NCBI RefSeq assembly: GCF_963678635.1
Contig: NC_087070.1
Span: 45,863,467-45,927,466, forward strand
Reading direction: 5' to 3'
DNA length: 64,000 nt
Source of the DNA: Symsagittifera roscoffensis
Lineage: Eukaryota > Xenacoelomorpha > Acoela > Convolutidae
The notes under the pieces were generated by a model. It did no database searches. It was not told where the DNA came from and saw only the letters and a program-made list of their open reading frames with translations. Made by a program: the position numbers and the translations under genes. This document shows, piece after piece, positions 32,755-41,302 of this stretch; the stretch's first letter is position 1; the number at the start of each line of letters is the position of its first letter.

Positions 32755-33079
32755 CGCGGCTTTTCGTCCCTTGCTCTTCTGTTGTGCCCTCTTTGAGTCC
32801 CCCTGGTTCTCTCTTGTCGCACCTCCGTCTGCTTCCCCTTTCCCCTCCCCCGTGACATTGGCCTCTATGGATTTTAGGTCTCCGGCAGGTCAGCCATGCC
32901 CGCTTCAGACCACTCTTTAAGCCAGATGAAGGAAGATTCCAACGGTCATCAGAATTTCTGCCCCTCACTGTGTTGCTCATTGAGTTTGTGTTGTACAGGA
33001 AGCTGCTGAGACAGCTTGCCCCATCAGGGGCTCCTTTTGCCGAGAACAGGTCTTCAGTATGCTCAAGTGTGAGCCTCAT
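32435..33079 (-). CDS. LINE 5' region, possible ORF1 or leader reading
   Basis: A 214-codon open frame (MRLTLEHTEDLFSAKG start) in a frame different from the main ORF and overlapping its first 320 bases. It is very rich in Arg, Lys, Glu and Gly with no ORF1 signature such as RRM or esterase. The overlap part is probably a shadow of the endonuclease. The first part (33079-32760) may be a genuine basic leader or 5' UTR. Low confidence that it is a separate protein. Confidence 0.25.
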   Translation of the reverse strand: MRLTLEHTEDLFSAKGAPDGASCLSSFLYNTNSMSNTVRGRNSDDRWNLPSSGLKSGLKRAWLTCRRPKIHRGQCHGGGERGSRRRCDKREPGGLKEGTTEEQGTKSRDDSPPKEPEMEQAMLAGRKGGTGSNLERTGHEREWESVKAENVGQKKQGKRMESGDGDRQQCRMQRTLGNRRLDIHSWPEDRHFAQPRMVDEMAIRRKHVQPLKPN

Positions 33080-33118
33080 ACCTCGCCCTCGTTTCCACTG
33101 GCCGCCCGCTTGGAGGAC

Positions 33119-33456
33119 TTAATCCCACCTTCACTATGGACTGCGTCCCGTATCTGCGTATCACGTCCCATGTCCTCTCCATGAAGATCACTCGGTTCCA
33201 GGTTACTCCCGTCTAACGTTCAAGTTCACTCTGGTATCTTTCCCACTCCTCTTCCGGTAGCGTGCTCAGGAAAGATAACCTCATATTCTCCTCAATCTTC
33301 CTCCTCCTTGGTGACTCATGGAGCAGTTTCTGTAGGTCGCTCCTCCGGTAGTCCATTGCCAGGCTTAATGGGTCCACTGGAGATAAGCTGGCCGGTGCCT
33401 CCTTTGTATGGGACATGAAAGATGATGGTGTCATCAGCAATAGATTCCCATCGACT
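33119..33456. repeat. 338-bp direct repeat flanking the LINE (right copy)
   Basis: Partner of 27798-28135. Mismatches are visible at the CTCGGTTCC, GGTTACTCC and GGTCGCTCC positions. The interrupted accessory gene reads into it from 33551. Confidence 0.9.
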
Positions 33457-34007
33457 TCCCCGTCGTCGTCTTCACTAAACTGGTATTCCAGCAAGTCTCT
33501 CTCCAACGCTCCTAAGTCCTCTCCATACGACTTCTCTCCCTTTCCCTCCATGTGATCATCGTCCTAGTCCATCAGTTCGTCGTCATTCGCATCAAGTTTT
33601 GCGTTAGGTCCCGAAGGGCCTTGTCGCATATCCAAGCCCGAATCCGGCCGCGCCGGTACGGTCAGGTCCCCTGTGTTATAGAACAACTCCTCGTCCACTA
33701 GAAATTCAATCGACTCCTCGCCATGTGGCGCCAGATCATCTACCGTTATGTACGTGCCTCCTCTGCTCTCTTTTGCCACTTCCAGAATTACTACCTTCAC
33801 TTCTCCAGACCACTTCAACCTTGACAGATCATCTGCAGGTGCATACACATCATTCCACACCTCAGCTGAGACCTCTGGTCTCCTGGAAGGGGTTGCCTTG
33901 ATTTTCTTTCGGCTCCAGGCATCGGGGAATGTGAAATCGAACGTGTGCATGGCCGCAGCGTTCCAGCTGATGAAGCGCGGCTCCATCCCTCCACTCCATT
34001 TCAGCAT
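33213..34007 (-). pseudogene. Accessory protein 2, part upstream of the LINE, copy D
   Basis: One frame with a TAG at 33564-33566. It reads FISWNAAAMHTFDFTFPDAW, a VKVVILEVAKES segment, then DDELMD, the stop, DLLEYQFSEDDDGE, LLLMTPSSFMSH, ESPRRRKIEE and FLSTLPEEEWERYQ. The last blocks align with copy A 6480-6710, which fixes this as the same gene. The 5' half (34007-33600) has no counterpart in copy A. No domain is recognised. Confidence 0.6.
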
Positions 34008-34483
34008 TCTTCTGCATCACGAGCCGCTCCAATGTGAGGGGCAATGGCAGGAGATGAGACTCCCAACAACATCCTCCTTATCAGTGGGTATCGAGGGCAT
34101 TGGTCCGGCAGCTGCCTGGACCCGGAAAGCCACGCTTGCTGGTTCTCTTTCACGTGTGCGTAGGCCTCTGGCCAAAGTGGGACCCTCATTGCCTCTCATG
34201 AATCCTTCACCACTGGTCGCAGTTTCCAAAGCTTCGGATTGAACTGGACATGGGAAAGGTCCTCGCGGCCCATTCGATGCTTAAAGTCGTTGTTTAAGTC
34301 CATCAACGCCCAACCCGGCTCTGCTATTCTTCTGAATAGCCTATCGTCGCTGGCTAATCCTCTCAGCTCCTTCTGTTCCACCAAATTCAGCACGGAGCAG
34401 TGCACTGCCGAAACTAGGTTGACATACAACACCGAGTTCCTGTATGCCCTTACTTGTACGTCGGGGAACGCAAATGACATCAC
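34008..34483 (-). pseudogene. Accessory block, unrecognised segment with frameshift, copy D
   Basis: 34483-34196 is open (MMSFAFPDVQVRAYRNSVLY, PGWALMDLNNDFKHRM); a second frame 34229-34017 continues. It lies directly between the 353-codon segment and the 34007 segment and is probably part of the same long protein. Nothing in it is recognisable. Confidence 0.4.
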
Positions 34484-34594
34484 AGGTCCTTACACCACAA
34501 GGACGAGCTCCCGTAGTCCATGAATCAGAGCCAGCGGATCGATCCGCATCATGACAGCCAGATCTGTCAGCGAGGGCATGGCACAGTACTGTTT

Positions 34595-35656
34595 TTATTC
34601 ACCCGCATCCGTCGCCACCTTATCCTCTCCTGTGATGCTGGTGTTCGGTTGCAGGAGATATTTGAGCAAGAGGATCCTCCAGTCCTTCATCTTTTTGAGC
34701 GAGGCGGTTTCCAACTGCGCGTTGAATTCACGACTCGTTCCCTGAAGTTGTTCTGGGTAGCGCAATAGCACGAGCAGATCGCCCAACCGACCATACTTCA
34801 TAGCGATCAGGGTGAGGAGCCCGTCCAATCTCAGGTCTGCCAAAGCTTGGGTGAAGAGATTCGCAGGTCCCTTCACGAAGTTCTCGTGACCAAATGTCAC
34901 ATACAAGGCTAACATTGACAGTTTCCGGATATCCTTGACAAAGCTCGCGATCAGGTTCCGGGATGCCCTCGGGTAGCATGTTGACAAGAAGGATGGCGTC
35001 CATCCCACTCCCATTCCCTCCAAGTTAGCGTCTGATCGTTCATATTGTGCCCTCGTGGCCAAAATATCAGCTTGGAACTTATCCAATGACATCCTATTCA
35101 CGTCCTGCATTAACTGCAACATCATGCCCCCAGCTAACTCCCTCTCATTAAACAAGTTTTTCAGATACGCGTGTATCTCTTTGATCACCGTCGGTGCATG
35201 CTCGAACGGGTCTTCTCCCAAGGTACACAATCTCGGTGACAGGTACAACCATGCGTTGGTGTGTGGCTTCGTGCGCAAAGCCAATGCCATGAGATCCTCT
35301 TCTGCCGATGTCATATTTTTTCTAACCGTCCTTCCCTGCTCATTCTCCGCGTGATCCATTTGTCTGAACCAGAGATCATCAGCCACTTGTTGTACTAACA
35401 AGTGATCGTCATCTATCCCTGGCCTCAATTTCAATAATCTGGCGAAATTGGACAGCTCCAACCCCAGGACTTCATCCAGCACCAACCGAGTTGTGCTACA
35501 ATCCTTGAATCCCTGTATGGAATTAGAAATGTCAGCCCAAATGGCAGGAAGCTCAGATCGGGATGGGTAGTAGTTGTTGGGGTCCACCGTTCTGTTTGGC
35601 GCGGGTATTATCACGCTGAATCGTCCCTCTGCTATCGCTGCGACCATCGTGTACAC
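34595..35656 (-). CDS. Accessory block, unrecognised 353-codon segment, copy D
   Basis: Well-preserved open stretch. It begins inside a longer frame (RTPSVVYTMVAAIAEGRFS reads through its ATG) and contains PSRSELPAIWADISNSIQGF, DDDHLLVQQVADDLWF, NAWLYLSPRLCTLGEDPF, SFVKDIRKLSMLALYV and LADLRLDGLLTLIAMKYG. The composition is that of a helical soluble protein; no signal peptide, membrane helix or catalytic motif. It is absent from copies A and C within the window because of their deletions. I do not recognise the family. Confidence 0.55.
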   Translation of the reverse strand: MYTMVAAIAEGRFSVIIPAPNRTVDPNNYYPSRSELPAIWADISNSIQGFKDCSTTRLVLDEVLGLELSNFARLLKLRPGIDDDHLLVQQVADDLWFRQMDHAENEQGRTVRKNMTSAEEDLMALALRTKPHTNAWLYLSPRLCTLGEDPFEHAPTVIKEIHAYLKNLFNERELAGGMMLQLMQDVNRMSLDKFQADILATRAQYERSDANLEGMGVGWTPSFLSTCYPRASRNLIASFVKDIRKLSMLALYVTFGHENFVKGPANLFTQALADLRLDGLLTLIAMKYGRLGDLLVLLRYPEQLQGTSREFNAQLETASLKKMKDWRILLLKYLLQPNTSITGEDKVATDAGE

Positions 35657-35719
35657 AACTGAAGGGGTTCTGGCAATATGGCGTACCCCGGTGACAAAAC
35701 AAAGATGACCGTCACTACA

Positions 35720-36120
35720 TTCTGAGTGAAGCGTCGTTGTACTGATGATTCTACATCAGCCATGGCTGAGAGCAAGGTCATTATCGCCTCTCCTATTATC
35801 GCCTCTCCTCATTGCTCGGGATCGACCCATCCGTCAGACGGGACAACAACGCTCTGCTCTGCAGATGATCATTCGAGCCTGCAACCATTATCATCTGCGG
35901 CTCCATACTGACTAATTTTCGCACACTTATCATCATGCCTGCTGCCTGTCCCCGGTCCAATTTAGGCGCCGTCAAGAAAATCACATCGGGCCAAAGGAGA
36001 GAACGGGGCGTGTAGAGGTATTCCGAACTGGCCACTATCAGGTACTTGGCAGCCTTCATATCCAAGGGATCATAGGCGGCAAACAGGCTGTCACCGACTG
36101 GTGCCTTCAGCCCCCCATAA
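35720..36120 (-). pseudogene. Accessory block, second SGNH-like segment, copy D
   Basis: Frames across 36110-35720 read VGDSLFAAYDPLDMKAAKY, SLLWPDVIFLTAPKLDRGQA, VRKLVSMEPQMIMVAGSNDH and ALLSRLTDGSIPSNEE, then GEAIMTLLSAMADVES. GDSL plus GSND spacing resembles blocks I and III of SGNH hydrolases, but copy C (63350-63240) has KDETIFAAYD at the GDSL position, so the resemblance may be accidental. A 15-bp tandem duplication (GGAGAGGCGATAATA twice) and frameshifts near 36108 and 35830 break it. Confidence 0.4.
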
Positions 36121-36406
36121 CTTCTTCCACCGAGGTCACTCGGGGATAATCTCTCGAATATTCACCAGGCGCCTGGCCGGGTGGTTTAGCGAACTACCTG
36201 TACATCTTGTGATGCTTGTTGTTGGGCTTATTCTATGCCAGAAACTTACCCTTCCTAGCAGGTGATGTCAGTTCTCTGGCTCTCCGACGGACGTCCGTGA
36301 GAGATCGGGTATTCAAGTATCCAAAGGTATTGTCCTGAGGCAATCCATTAAGGTCCACGTACCTGAGCGTAGTCGCGGAGCTGAACTGTTCCTGTCCCGC
36401 TAACAG
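36121..36406 (-). pseudogene. Accessory block, degraded linker, copy D
   Basis: It continues past the TAG at 36407 with LLAGQEQFSSATTLRYVDLN and GLPQDNTF, aligned with copy C 63660-63590 (FSSTTALRFADLEGLPSNNT). Several stops follow. Same gene; decayed. Confidence 0.5.
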
Positions 36407-36972
36407 CTAATCCACGCCCGGTATTCGATACAATCGCGACACTGTGGGACCCTTTCCACCGATCATCTTCCTTGCATCCTCCCAACACGTCAATGTGTTC
36501 ATGTTCAACTTCGCCGACATGTCTGTCTTATATTGTCCCCAACCGCTGGGATCTGGACGGTTCCAAAGCAGCACACTGTTTGGGTCATTTTCCTCTGTCG
36601 GCACGGCGCTCGCCGATTGTCCTGCTGTCGAAGCAGGAGTTGCTGTAGCGGGCGTGTCATTCCTCCTAGACACGGTTTGGGAGCTAATCCGGTTCTGATC
36701 AACCGATCTGCCAAGTCGGCTCTCCAACGGTTGAGGTTTGGGAGGAGGGGCAGTCCCCAACCTCGCTCTCACATCTGAGCTCAGAGCGACGGGAGCAGCT
36801 GCACCCTTTTCCGTTGCCAGGGGCACGAGGCAATTGGCGAGTGATTCTGGCACGTCACCCCTCACTCTACCTCCTCCAGTCGAACTGGTCTGAGCCAGTG
36901 AGCTGGAGGTCCTTAATTCATGCTCCATTTCCCTCAACTGCGTCTGGAACACGTCGTTTATCCAGTTCCTCC
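36407..36972 (-). pseudogene. Accessory block, segment after the SGNH domain, copy D
   Basis: Continues the SGNH frame past a TAA at 36972-36974. It starts with a short helix (VFQTQLREMEHELRTSS), then a Pro/Ser/Thr-rich linker, then LLWNRPDPSGWGQYKTDM, LNMNTLTCWEDARKMIGG and VSRLYRIPGVD. The last part aligns with copy C 63830-63670 (SSPIASPWHIYKDDLMKLNL and LLVSGLYSIIGVDWL). Ends at a TAG that replaces Trp. Linker plus conserved C-terminal module; function unknown. Confidence 0.55.
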
Positions 36973-37575
36973 CTTACTGGGTGTTGAAGTGTATGCCATC
37001 CCTGGTGCGCGTGAGGTGATCGATCATGCCCAGCATGTTTTCCAGATCCATGAGTCGCAGCTCGCTGGGGTTGCTCCGTACCAGACTGCGAGTCATCTCG
37101 TTCCACCGGGTCACGTTACCATTCAGAAAATCCGCAACCGGCGTGCCCACCTCCGGGTTCTGTGGTATCGTGCATAGAACCACGAGTCTGGGTCTGTACT
37201 TCTCCTTCAGCTCATTCAGAAGGCAGACCAGTTGCCCTTGCCCTCTGGGGTTACAGGGGCCCCCGAAACGTCATTAGTCCCGAGCATTATCACCAACATG
37301 TCTAGGTGATCCTCTCCCTGGAATTGCGTCGTTTTGATGACTTGAGCCACGGAAGCGCCTCCAAAAGATAGGACAGTAGTCTGCCCGTTGACAAAGATCT
37401 CGTTTAGATCCCTCACTAAACTGTCCCCTATAACCAAATGACGACTCCCTGAGGAAATTGCCTGGTTGCTTATGGCGGGGTTACAGCCCATGCCATTCAA
37501 ACAAACACGAGGATGCTCCGTGGCCACTCGCGCGAATTGGTTGCGCACCGTTAGATTCTTTCTAATATCAACCAC
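36973..37575 (-). pseudogene. SGNH/GDSL hydrolase domain in the accessory protein, copy B
   Basis: All SGNH blocks are visible: block I LVIGDSLVRDL (Ser nucleophile), block II Gly in SFGGASVAQV, block III LGTNDVSG (Gly/Asn), and block V TRDGIHFN (Asp-His), in the right order and spacing. SGNH enzymes are serine esterases or lipases; related esterase domains are known in ORF1 of CR1 and L2 LINEs. A frameshift near 37218 separates blocks III and V, but VVLCTIPQNPEVG in the second frame restores the expected middle. It sits between the coiled-coil gene and the unknown modules. All catalytic residues remain, so its ancestor was probably active. Absent from copy A. Confidence 0.75.
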
Positions 37576-37930
37576 GCGAGATTTCTGAATCGTCCCATCA
37601 TGCGCGGCCCCTGCTGGTACTACAAATCGGGGTGTTTTCTCCGAGCTGCTCGAAGAACGATCAAAGCGTTGGGAAGGGACGACCCTACCCAGCGTCCGGC
37701 TTGTGGTCCTCGCTGCTCTGGCTACCTGATTGAACGACTCCTGGAACTGAGGAGCGAGATAGGTGTCCGAGTGTCCGGTATCGTATTTCTCGGGTTGGGA
37801 GCAGACTGTGATGTCTGCTGAGGAGCCTCAGGCTCTCTCGGTGGGCAGAGCTCCTGTGCCCTCGTCCTGGGACGTGTGTCCCTGGATGCCTCCGAGAGTT
37901 CATCGTAGCTAGAACCTCCTGTGACACTTG
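37576..37930 (-). pseudogene. Accessory protein 1 tail / linker to SGNH domain, copy B
   Basis: The 903-bp open frame of accessory protein 1 runs to 37685, but from about 37925 another frame (SSYDELSEASRDTRPRTRAQ) looks more natural than the Arg/Ser/His-rich one, and nearer 37740 the frame leading into SGNH opens (VVPAGAAHDGTIQKSRVVDI). This is a low-complexity Pro/Ser/Arg linker with at least two frameshifts. Confidence 0.45.
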
Positions 37931-38587
37931 ACTCACCCTCGCCATATATAGTTCCTTCAGATGTTTTATCTCATCTTCCTTGTAAGCTATTTGCAGGTCT
38001 TCAAACTTCTTCTTCCATTCGTCCCTTTCTCGAGATATTGCCCTGTACTCCTGCAGCTTGGCACACAGCTCGTTCTTATCCCTTTCTTTCTTCTCCAAAG
38101 TCTCGATCGTCTCCGAGGTCTGTATCTCGATCTCAGTTACCTTCACTCTCTTGAGAGGAGGAGCAGCTGTTGAAGAGTCTACTGAGTGTGACGGGCCCGG
38201 CCCATCACGTAGTCTCTTAGCTCCGATGAGCGGCTGCGCAGGCTGAACAGGTAGGGGCATCTCACCTAGCCGGTGATCCCTCTGCTCGCCTAGTCTCGGC
38301 TCACGAGCCAAGTCGTGTCCGGACTTTTCTCCTCGGCGCCATCTCATCAATCGTTTTCGAACTCTCTCGGCAATCCCGGACTCACAGAGGGCCAGCATCA
38401 ACACCACTTCCGTGGGGCGATTCCCTCGACCCTCTCGTCCCAACGCGTTGAGAAGCGCGACCACAAACATCGCCAATCCCGGGTCTTCTCGTGTAAAATC
38501 ACAATCAATCAGTCGCTGATAGATCTCGTCTAGAGTCGCTCCTAGACTCGCTGAGAGGAATTCCATTAATTCATTCGTGTTGCCCAT
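37685..38587 (-). CDS. Accessory protein 1 (coiled-coil), copy B
   Basis: ATG at 38587; 300 codons. The N-terminal region MGNTNELMEFLSASLGATLD continues into EIYQRLIDCDFTREDPGLAM and NRPTEVVLMLALCESGI, matching copy A 5545-5710. Then comes KRVKVTEIEIQTSETIETLE and a charged coiled coil up to about residue 205 (ERDEWKKKFEDLQIAYKEDE). The last 90 residues are probably out of frame. It is the first gene after the spacer that separates pol-macro from the accessory block, so it likely starts the second translation unit. Structural role by inference only. Confidence 0.6.
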   Translation of the reverse strand: MGNTNELMEFLSASLGATLDEIYQRLIDCDFTREDPGLAMFVVALLNALGREGRGNRPTEVVLMLALCESGIAERVRKRLMRWRRGEKSGHDLAREPRLGEQRDHRLGEMPLPVQPAQPLIGAKRLRDGPGPSHSVDSSTAAPPLKRVKVTEIEIQTSETIETLEKKERDKNELCAKLQEYRAISRERDEWKKKFEDLQIAYKEDEIKHLKELYMARVSQVSQEVLATMNSRRHPGTHVPGRGHRSSAHRESLRLLSRHHSLLPTREIRYRTLGHLSRSSVPGVVQSGSQSSEDHKPDAG

Positions 38588-39046
38588 TTCTATCGTGTTG
38601 ATTTTCTTCGCCGATTTCTTTCCGGTTTGTTGGGTTCAATAAACAAGATTTGATCAATCAAAAGCTAAAAAGCAAGTCACGACTTAAAACCATCATTTCA
38701 TGCGGTCCCATTTTCAGGATAAAACATCATTCACATCTTTTTTCTTTAAAATGATCCATTGAAATTTTTCTTCGTTGCTGATTTAAAACTTAGCACCAAG
38801 GTGGATCGCCCATCTTCAACTTTATCGAGGTAACACGAATGAGCGCTGTCACCTTCACTACCTGGAGTGTTCCAGGTCTTTCAGTATACAAACATCACAT
38901 AAAACATACCCTAACAATAACAAAACAGATAAACATCATATATCTACATTATTACATAAAAACATAATCCCTAGTAGCTAACCTAACTCAATCCTAATCT
39001 CTATAAAGTGAACTTTACAAAAACCACCTATCGCCGAACGCAACTC
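38588..39046 (-). other. Spacer between macro gene and accessory block, copy B
   Basis: 459 bp, AT-rich, no open frame. Corresponds in position to 5155-5544 of copy A, though base similarity is weak by eye. On the minus strand just before ATG 38587 it reads CGGCGAAGAAAATCAACACG. It may hold a splice acceptor or internal promoter; no clear proof. Confidence 0.5.
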
Positions 39047-39679
39047 CTAGCATATGCTCAGATAGTACTTTTTATGTAAGTAAACCTCTATGTCAGTTTC
39101 TGAAAATATCACGTGTACAAGGGCGTACAACTCTCTCGAATGTAGCTTTCCTTTATTGGGATCATAGACTGGTAACGAGAGAGAGGTCACTCCTCTCTCA
39201 ACCAGAAAATCACTAACTCGAGTCAAGGCCAATACCAAGCTCTCTGGATCTACGTGTTGCCTATCAGTGGCCTTAGTAACCAGGAAACACAAGTATTTCC
39301 CTGGTATCTGTGATGCAACAGGGGGCAGCGCTATCATCCCTCCCACACCAGGCCTCTGTTTCCATAAAAACTCGATATTCTTATACTCTCTTTTGAAGCC
39401 AGCCGCTAGTGCTGTTTTGAAGCTTACGTCCGCGGTTATCGCTATAGCGCATGTACGTTCCGTGAGTATGAAATCGCTGTCCGTTATGACAATATTGTTT
39501 GAATAATGGTTCGGTAGGTCAAAATAAGATTCAAAAATTCGTCCAAAAGGTGGTTTTATAGCGCTCTCGCCCTCCGTCTCCAGTTCTCCGGTTTCTCTTG
39601 CCGATTTTAATTTTTTAATGATCAAGTTTTCGGTGTGGGTGAGTCCTACCCCACTCCCCGGACAAAAATATCCATTCAC
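39047..39679 (-). CDS. Macro-domain protein (TARG1/OARD1-like fold), copy B
   Basis: A 210-codon open frame without an early ATG: it opens with GTG inside the pol end, so it was probably made as a fusion, by frameshift or from a spliced RNA. Residues about 75-205 form the macro domain: AIAITADVSF, ALAAGFKREYKNIEFL, GMIALP, GKYLCFLVTKAT, SLSLPVYDPNKGKLH and ALVHVIFSETDIEVYL. As in copy A, the ADP-ribose-binding glycine loops are replaced (FKTAL; PVYDPNKGKL). The N-terminal part LTHTENLIIKKLKS is shared with copy A. Persistence in two diverged copies argues for function in the element's past. Confidence 0.75.
   Translation of the reverse strand: MNGYFCPGSGVGLTHTENLIIKKLKSARETGELETEGESAIKPPFGRIFESYFDLPNHYSNNIVITDSDFILTERTCAIAITADVSFKTALAAGFKREYKNIEFLWKQRPGVGGMIALPPVASQIPGKYLCFLVTKATDRQHVDPESLVLALTRVSDFLVERGVTSLSLPVYDPNKGKLHSRELYALVHVIFSETDIEVYLHKKYYLSIC
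39654..39666 (-). promoter_or_regulatory. TTTGTCCGGGGAG motif before macro gene, copy B
   Basis: Same 13 bases as in copy A 4532-4544, at the pol-macro boundary. The surrounding frame differs by one base between the copies. Confidence 0.5.
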
Positions 39680-40686
39680 GTCCCCGTCGATCGCCCAAAG
39701 TCGAGCAGATCGAGGTTGGATTGCGGAACGCGTAGAGGGCCATGTGGAGCGACCCAGTTGGACTCGGTATTGTCATGGCTGACGTATTTGATGCCGTCTT
39801 TATCGACATCCTGAATCGTCAAGATTGTCTCTTTAGGATTTGTCGGCAGATCGTGGAGCCATTCGAGCACTCGCAAGTTCGTTATTTCTTGCTCATGAGT
39901 CTGATCCACCTCTGGCTCGAACTCTACTTCTGGTTCGGAGCAATCGTCGATCCAATCTTGATCAATGTCATTTACCAAGTGGATATCTCTTGGCACCGCT
40001 ACTTCATCCAGTCCCACCAGCGACTCCATCATATCACTTAAAACTATCCTGTCTATGACGAAATCTTCACCATACGGGTTGTACTTCTTCTTATCCCTTC
40101 CCTTCTTGCTCTGGCGTGTCTCCATGGTGAGAGGAAAGTCAGGTTGTATTCCTTTGTCAATTTCAGTCTTTTCTGGGCAGTCCCAGTCCCCTTCGACATA
40201 AGGTAGAGTTTCGTCATCCACCTCTACTCGCTCGGTCAACTCTAGGTCCAGTGGTAGATCGCAACCATCCACCACCTCTTTTCCGTCGTTTTTGCCGCGA
40301 GTACCTCTTTCATTCACCTCACAAGCAGGATCCACTATCAAGTAGTCTCCCTCTTGCATGTTCACTGGGATGCACCAGTCCTCTGATGAGGCATTGTGCG
40401 GTTTGATGTTTTCGTAATGAGCTGCTCTTCCTGTGCTCAGTCGATAAAACCGACATCCTTGGTGCACTTCTGTTATTTGAAATGGGTCACGCCATTTCTT
40501 TAATAATTTTTTGGTTCCTTTTGGTGGAACTACTTCCTGGAATACGCAGACGTAATCGCCAACTGAGTAGGCTTTTGCATCGGCAGTCCTTTTATCAAAC
40601 CTTCTCTTTTGTCTAATTTGCGCCTGTTGCGTGTTCCTCCTGCATCTGTCATTGAGGTCCTGCTGTCTTCTAATGACATCACGCAC
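39676..40686 (-). CDS. pol (IN): Integrase C-terminal region and acidic tail, copy B
   Basis: 336 codons continuous from the end of the integrase core through the GPY/F module (WRDPFQITEVHQGCRFYRLS; the GPF Gly is now Asp) and YENIKPHN, into the acidic tail with KKYNPYGEDFVIDRIVL and NLRVLEWLHDL. This shows that integrase and the acidic tail were one protein; copy A has a TGA between them. Ends at TGA 39676-39678 in RSTGT, immediately before the TGTCCGGGGAG motif. Confidence 0.8.
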   Translation of the reverse strand: MRDVIRRQQDLNDRCRRNTQQAQIRQKRRFDKRTADAKAYSVGDYVCVFQEVVPPKGTKKLLKKWRDPFQITEVHQGCRFYRLSTGRAAHYENIKPHNASSEDWCIPVNMQEGDYLIVDPACEVNERGTRGKNDGKEVVDGCDLPLDLELTERVEVDDETLPYVEGDWDCPEKTEIDKGIQPDFPLTMETRQSKKGRDKKKYNPYGEDFVIDRIVLSDMMESLVGLDEVAVPRDIHLVNDIDQDWIDDCSEPEVEFEPEVDQTHEQEITNLRVLEWLHDLPTNPKETILTIQDVDKDGIKYVSHDNTESNWVAPHGPLRVPQSNLDLLDFGRSTGT

Positions 40687-41302
40687 GTACGTTTGCGGTG
40701 CTGTTCTCTTCCCTTCATATTCAGGGTAGAAAAAGGAAGCGCTTTTTCGGGACCCGTTAGCATCATATGCGGACTTATTCCCGTGGTGGAACGCTCTGTG
40801 CTGTTGTAAGCACCCATCACTTGCGGCAAGTGTCTATCCCAGTCATCCATGTAGCGTGAGCAATAAACTCTCAACATGGATACCAGCTTGCGATTTTGCC
40901 TCTCGACTAGGCCATTCGTTTCGGGTGATAAGTGGTCGAGTGGGCCTGTGCTACCTGCGACCTTTTCATTATCTCCTTCGTGAGATCACCCACGAATGCT
41001 TTGCCATTGTCCGATTGGAATGTGATGGGGCAGCCGTACCTCGCTATCCACACATTTATCAAGTGATCGCACGTTTCTTCCGCTGCCTCTGCATATGTCG
41101 TAAAATGATCAATCACTACCAGCACCTGATTGTAGCCCGTGGCTGTCATGCATATCTTCTGGTGATCAATTTGCACTACTTCATTGAATCCCGATGATTC
41201 TATTGACTGCAGAGGGAATCTTAGTTTCCTGGTGTCTTTCGCCTGTTGACACGACAAGCATGCAGAGATCCACTTCTCACAAGCTTCTTCAAACCGGGCC
41301 AT
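40530..41302 (-). pseudogene. pol (IN): Integrase catalytic core, copy B, frameshifted
   Basis: 41302-40907 holds CLSCQQAKDTRKLRFP, the first Asp in VQIDHQKICM and the second in FQSDNGKAFVG, then runs out of frame at STTYHPKRMA. The Glu region (NGLVERQNR-like) and VMGAYNST are in another frame from 40920, then 40877-40530. A short deletion near 41085 removes part of the linker present in copy A (AVPCITAS). Same enzyme as 2258-4015 of copy A. Confidence 0.8.

Larger units (their letters stand above)
28136..33118 (-). mobile_element. APE-type LINE inserted in the accessory gene
   Basis: A 4983-bp non-LTR element defined by the flanking 338-bp direct repeats. On the minus strand it has a 5' region, then one long ORF with APE endonuclease, reverse transcriptase and a C-terminal zinc-finger array, then about 100 bp of 3' UTR without a poly(A) tail. 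Motif style is closest to the RTE-like endonuclease-RT group, but I am unsure of the clade. It is nearly intact (one in-frame TGA), so much younger than its host element. Confidence 0.85.

Noticed and set aside
28241-32920. Plus-strand open frames across the LINE, for example 28241-28655 and 28893-29396
   Set aside because: They are antisense shadows of the LINE polyprotein with no independent motifs.
37576-38000. Programmed frameshift between accessory protein 1 and the next gene
   Set aside because: The frame relation is similar in A and B, but both copies have extra random frameshifts there and A has a deletion, so no common slip site is visible.
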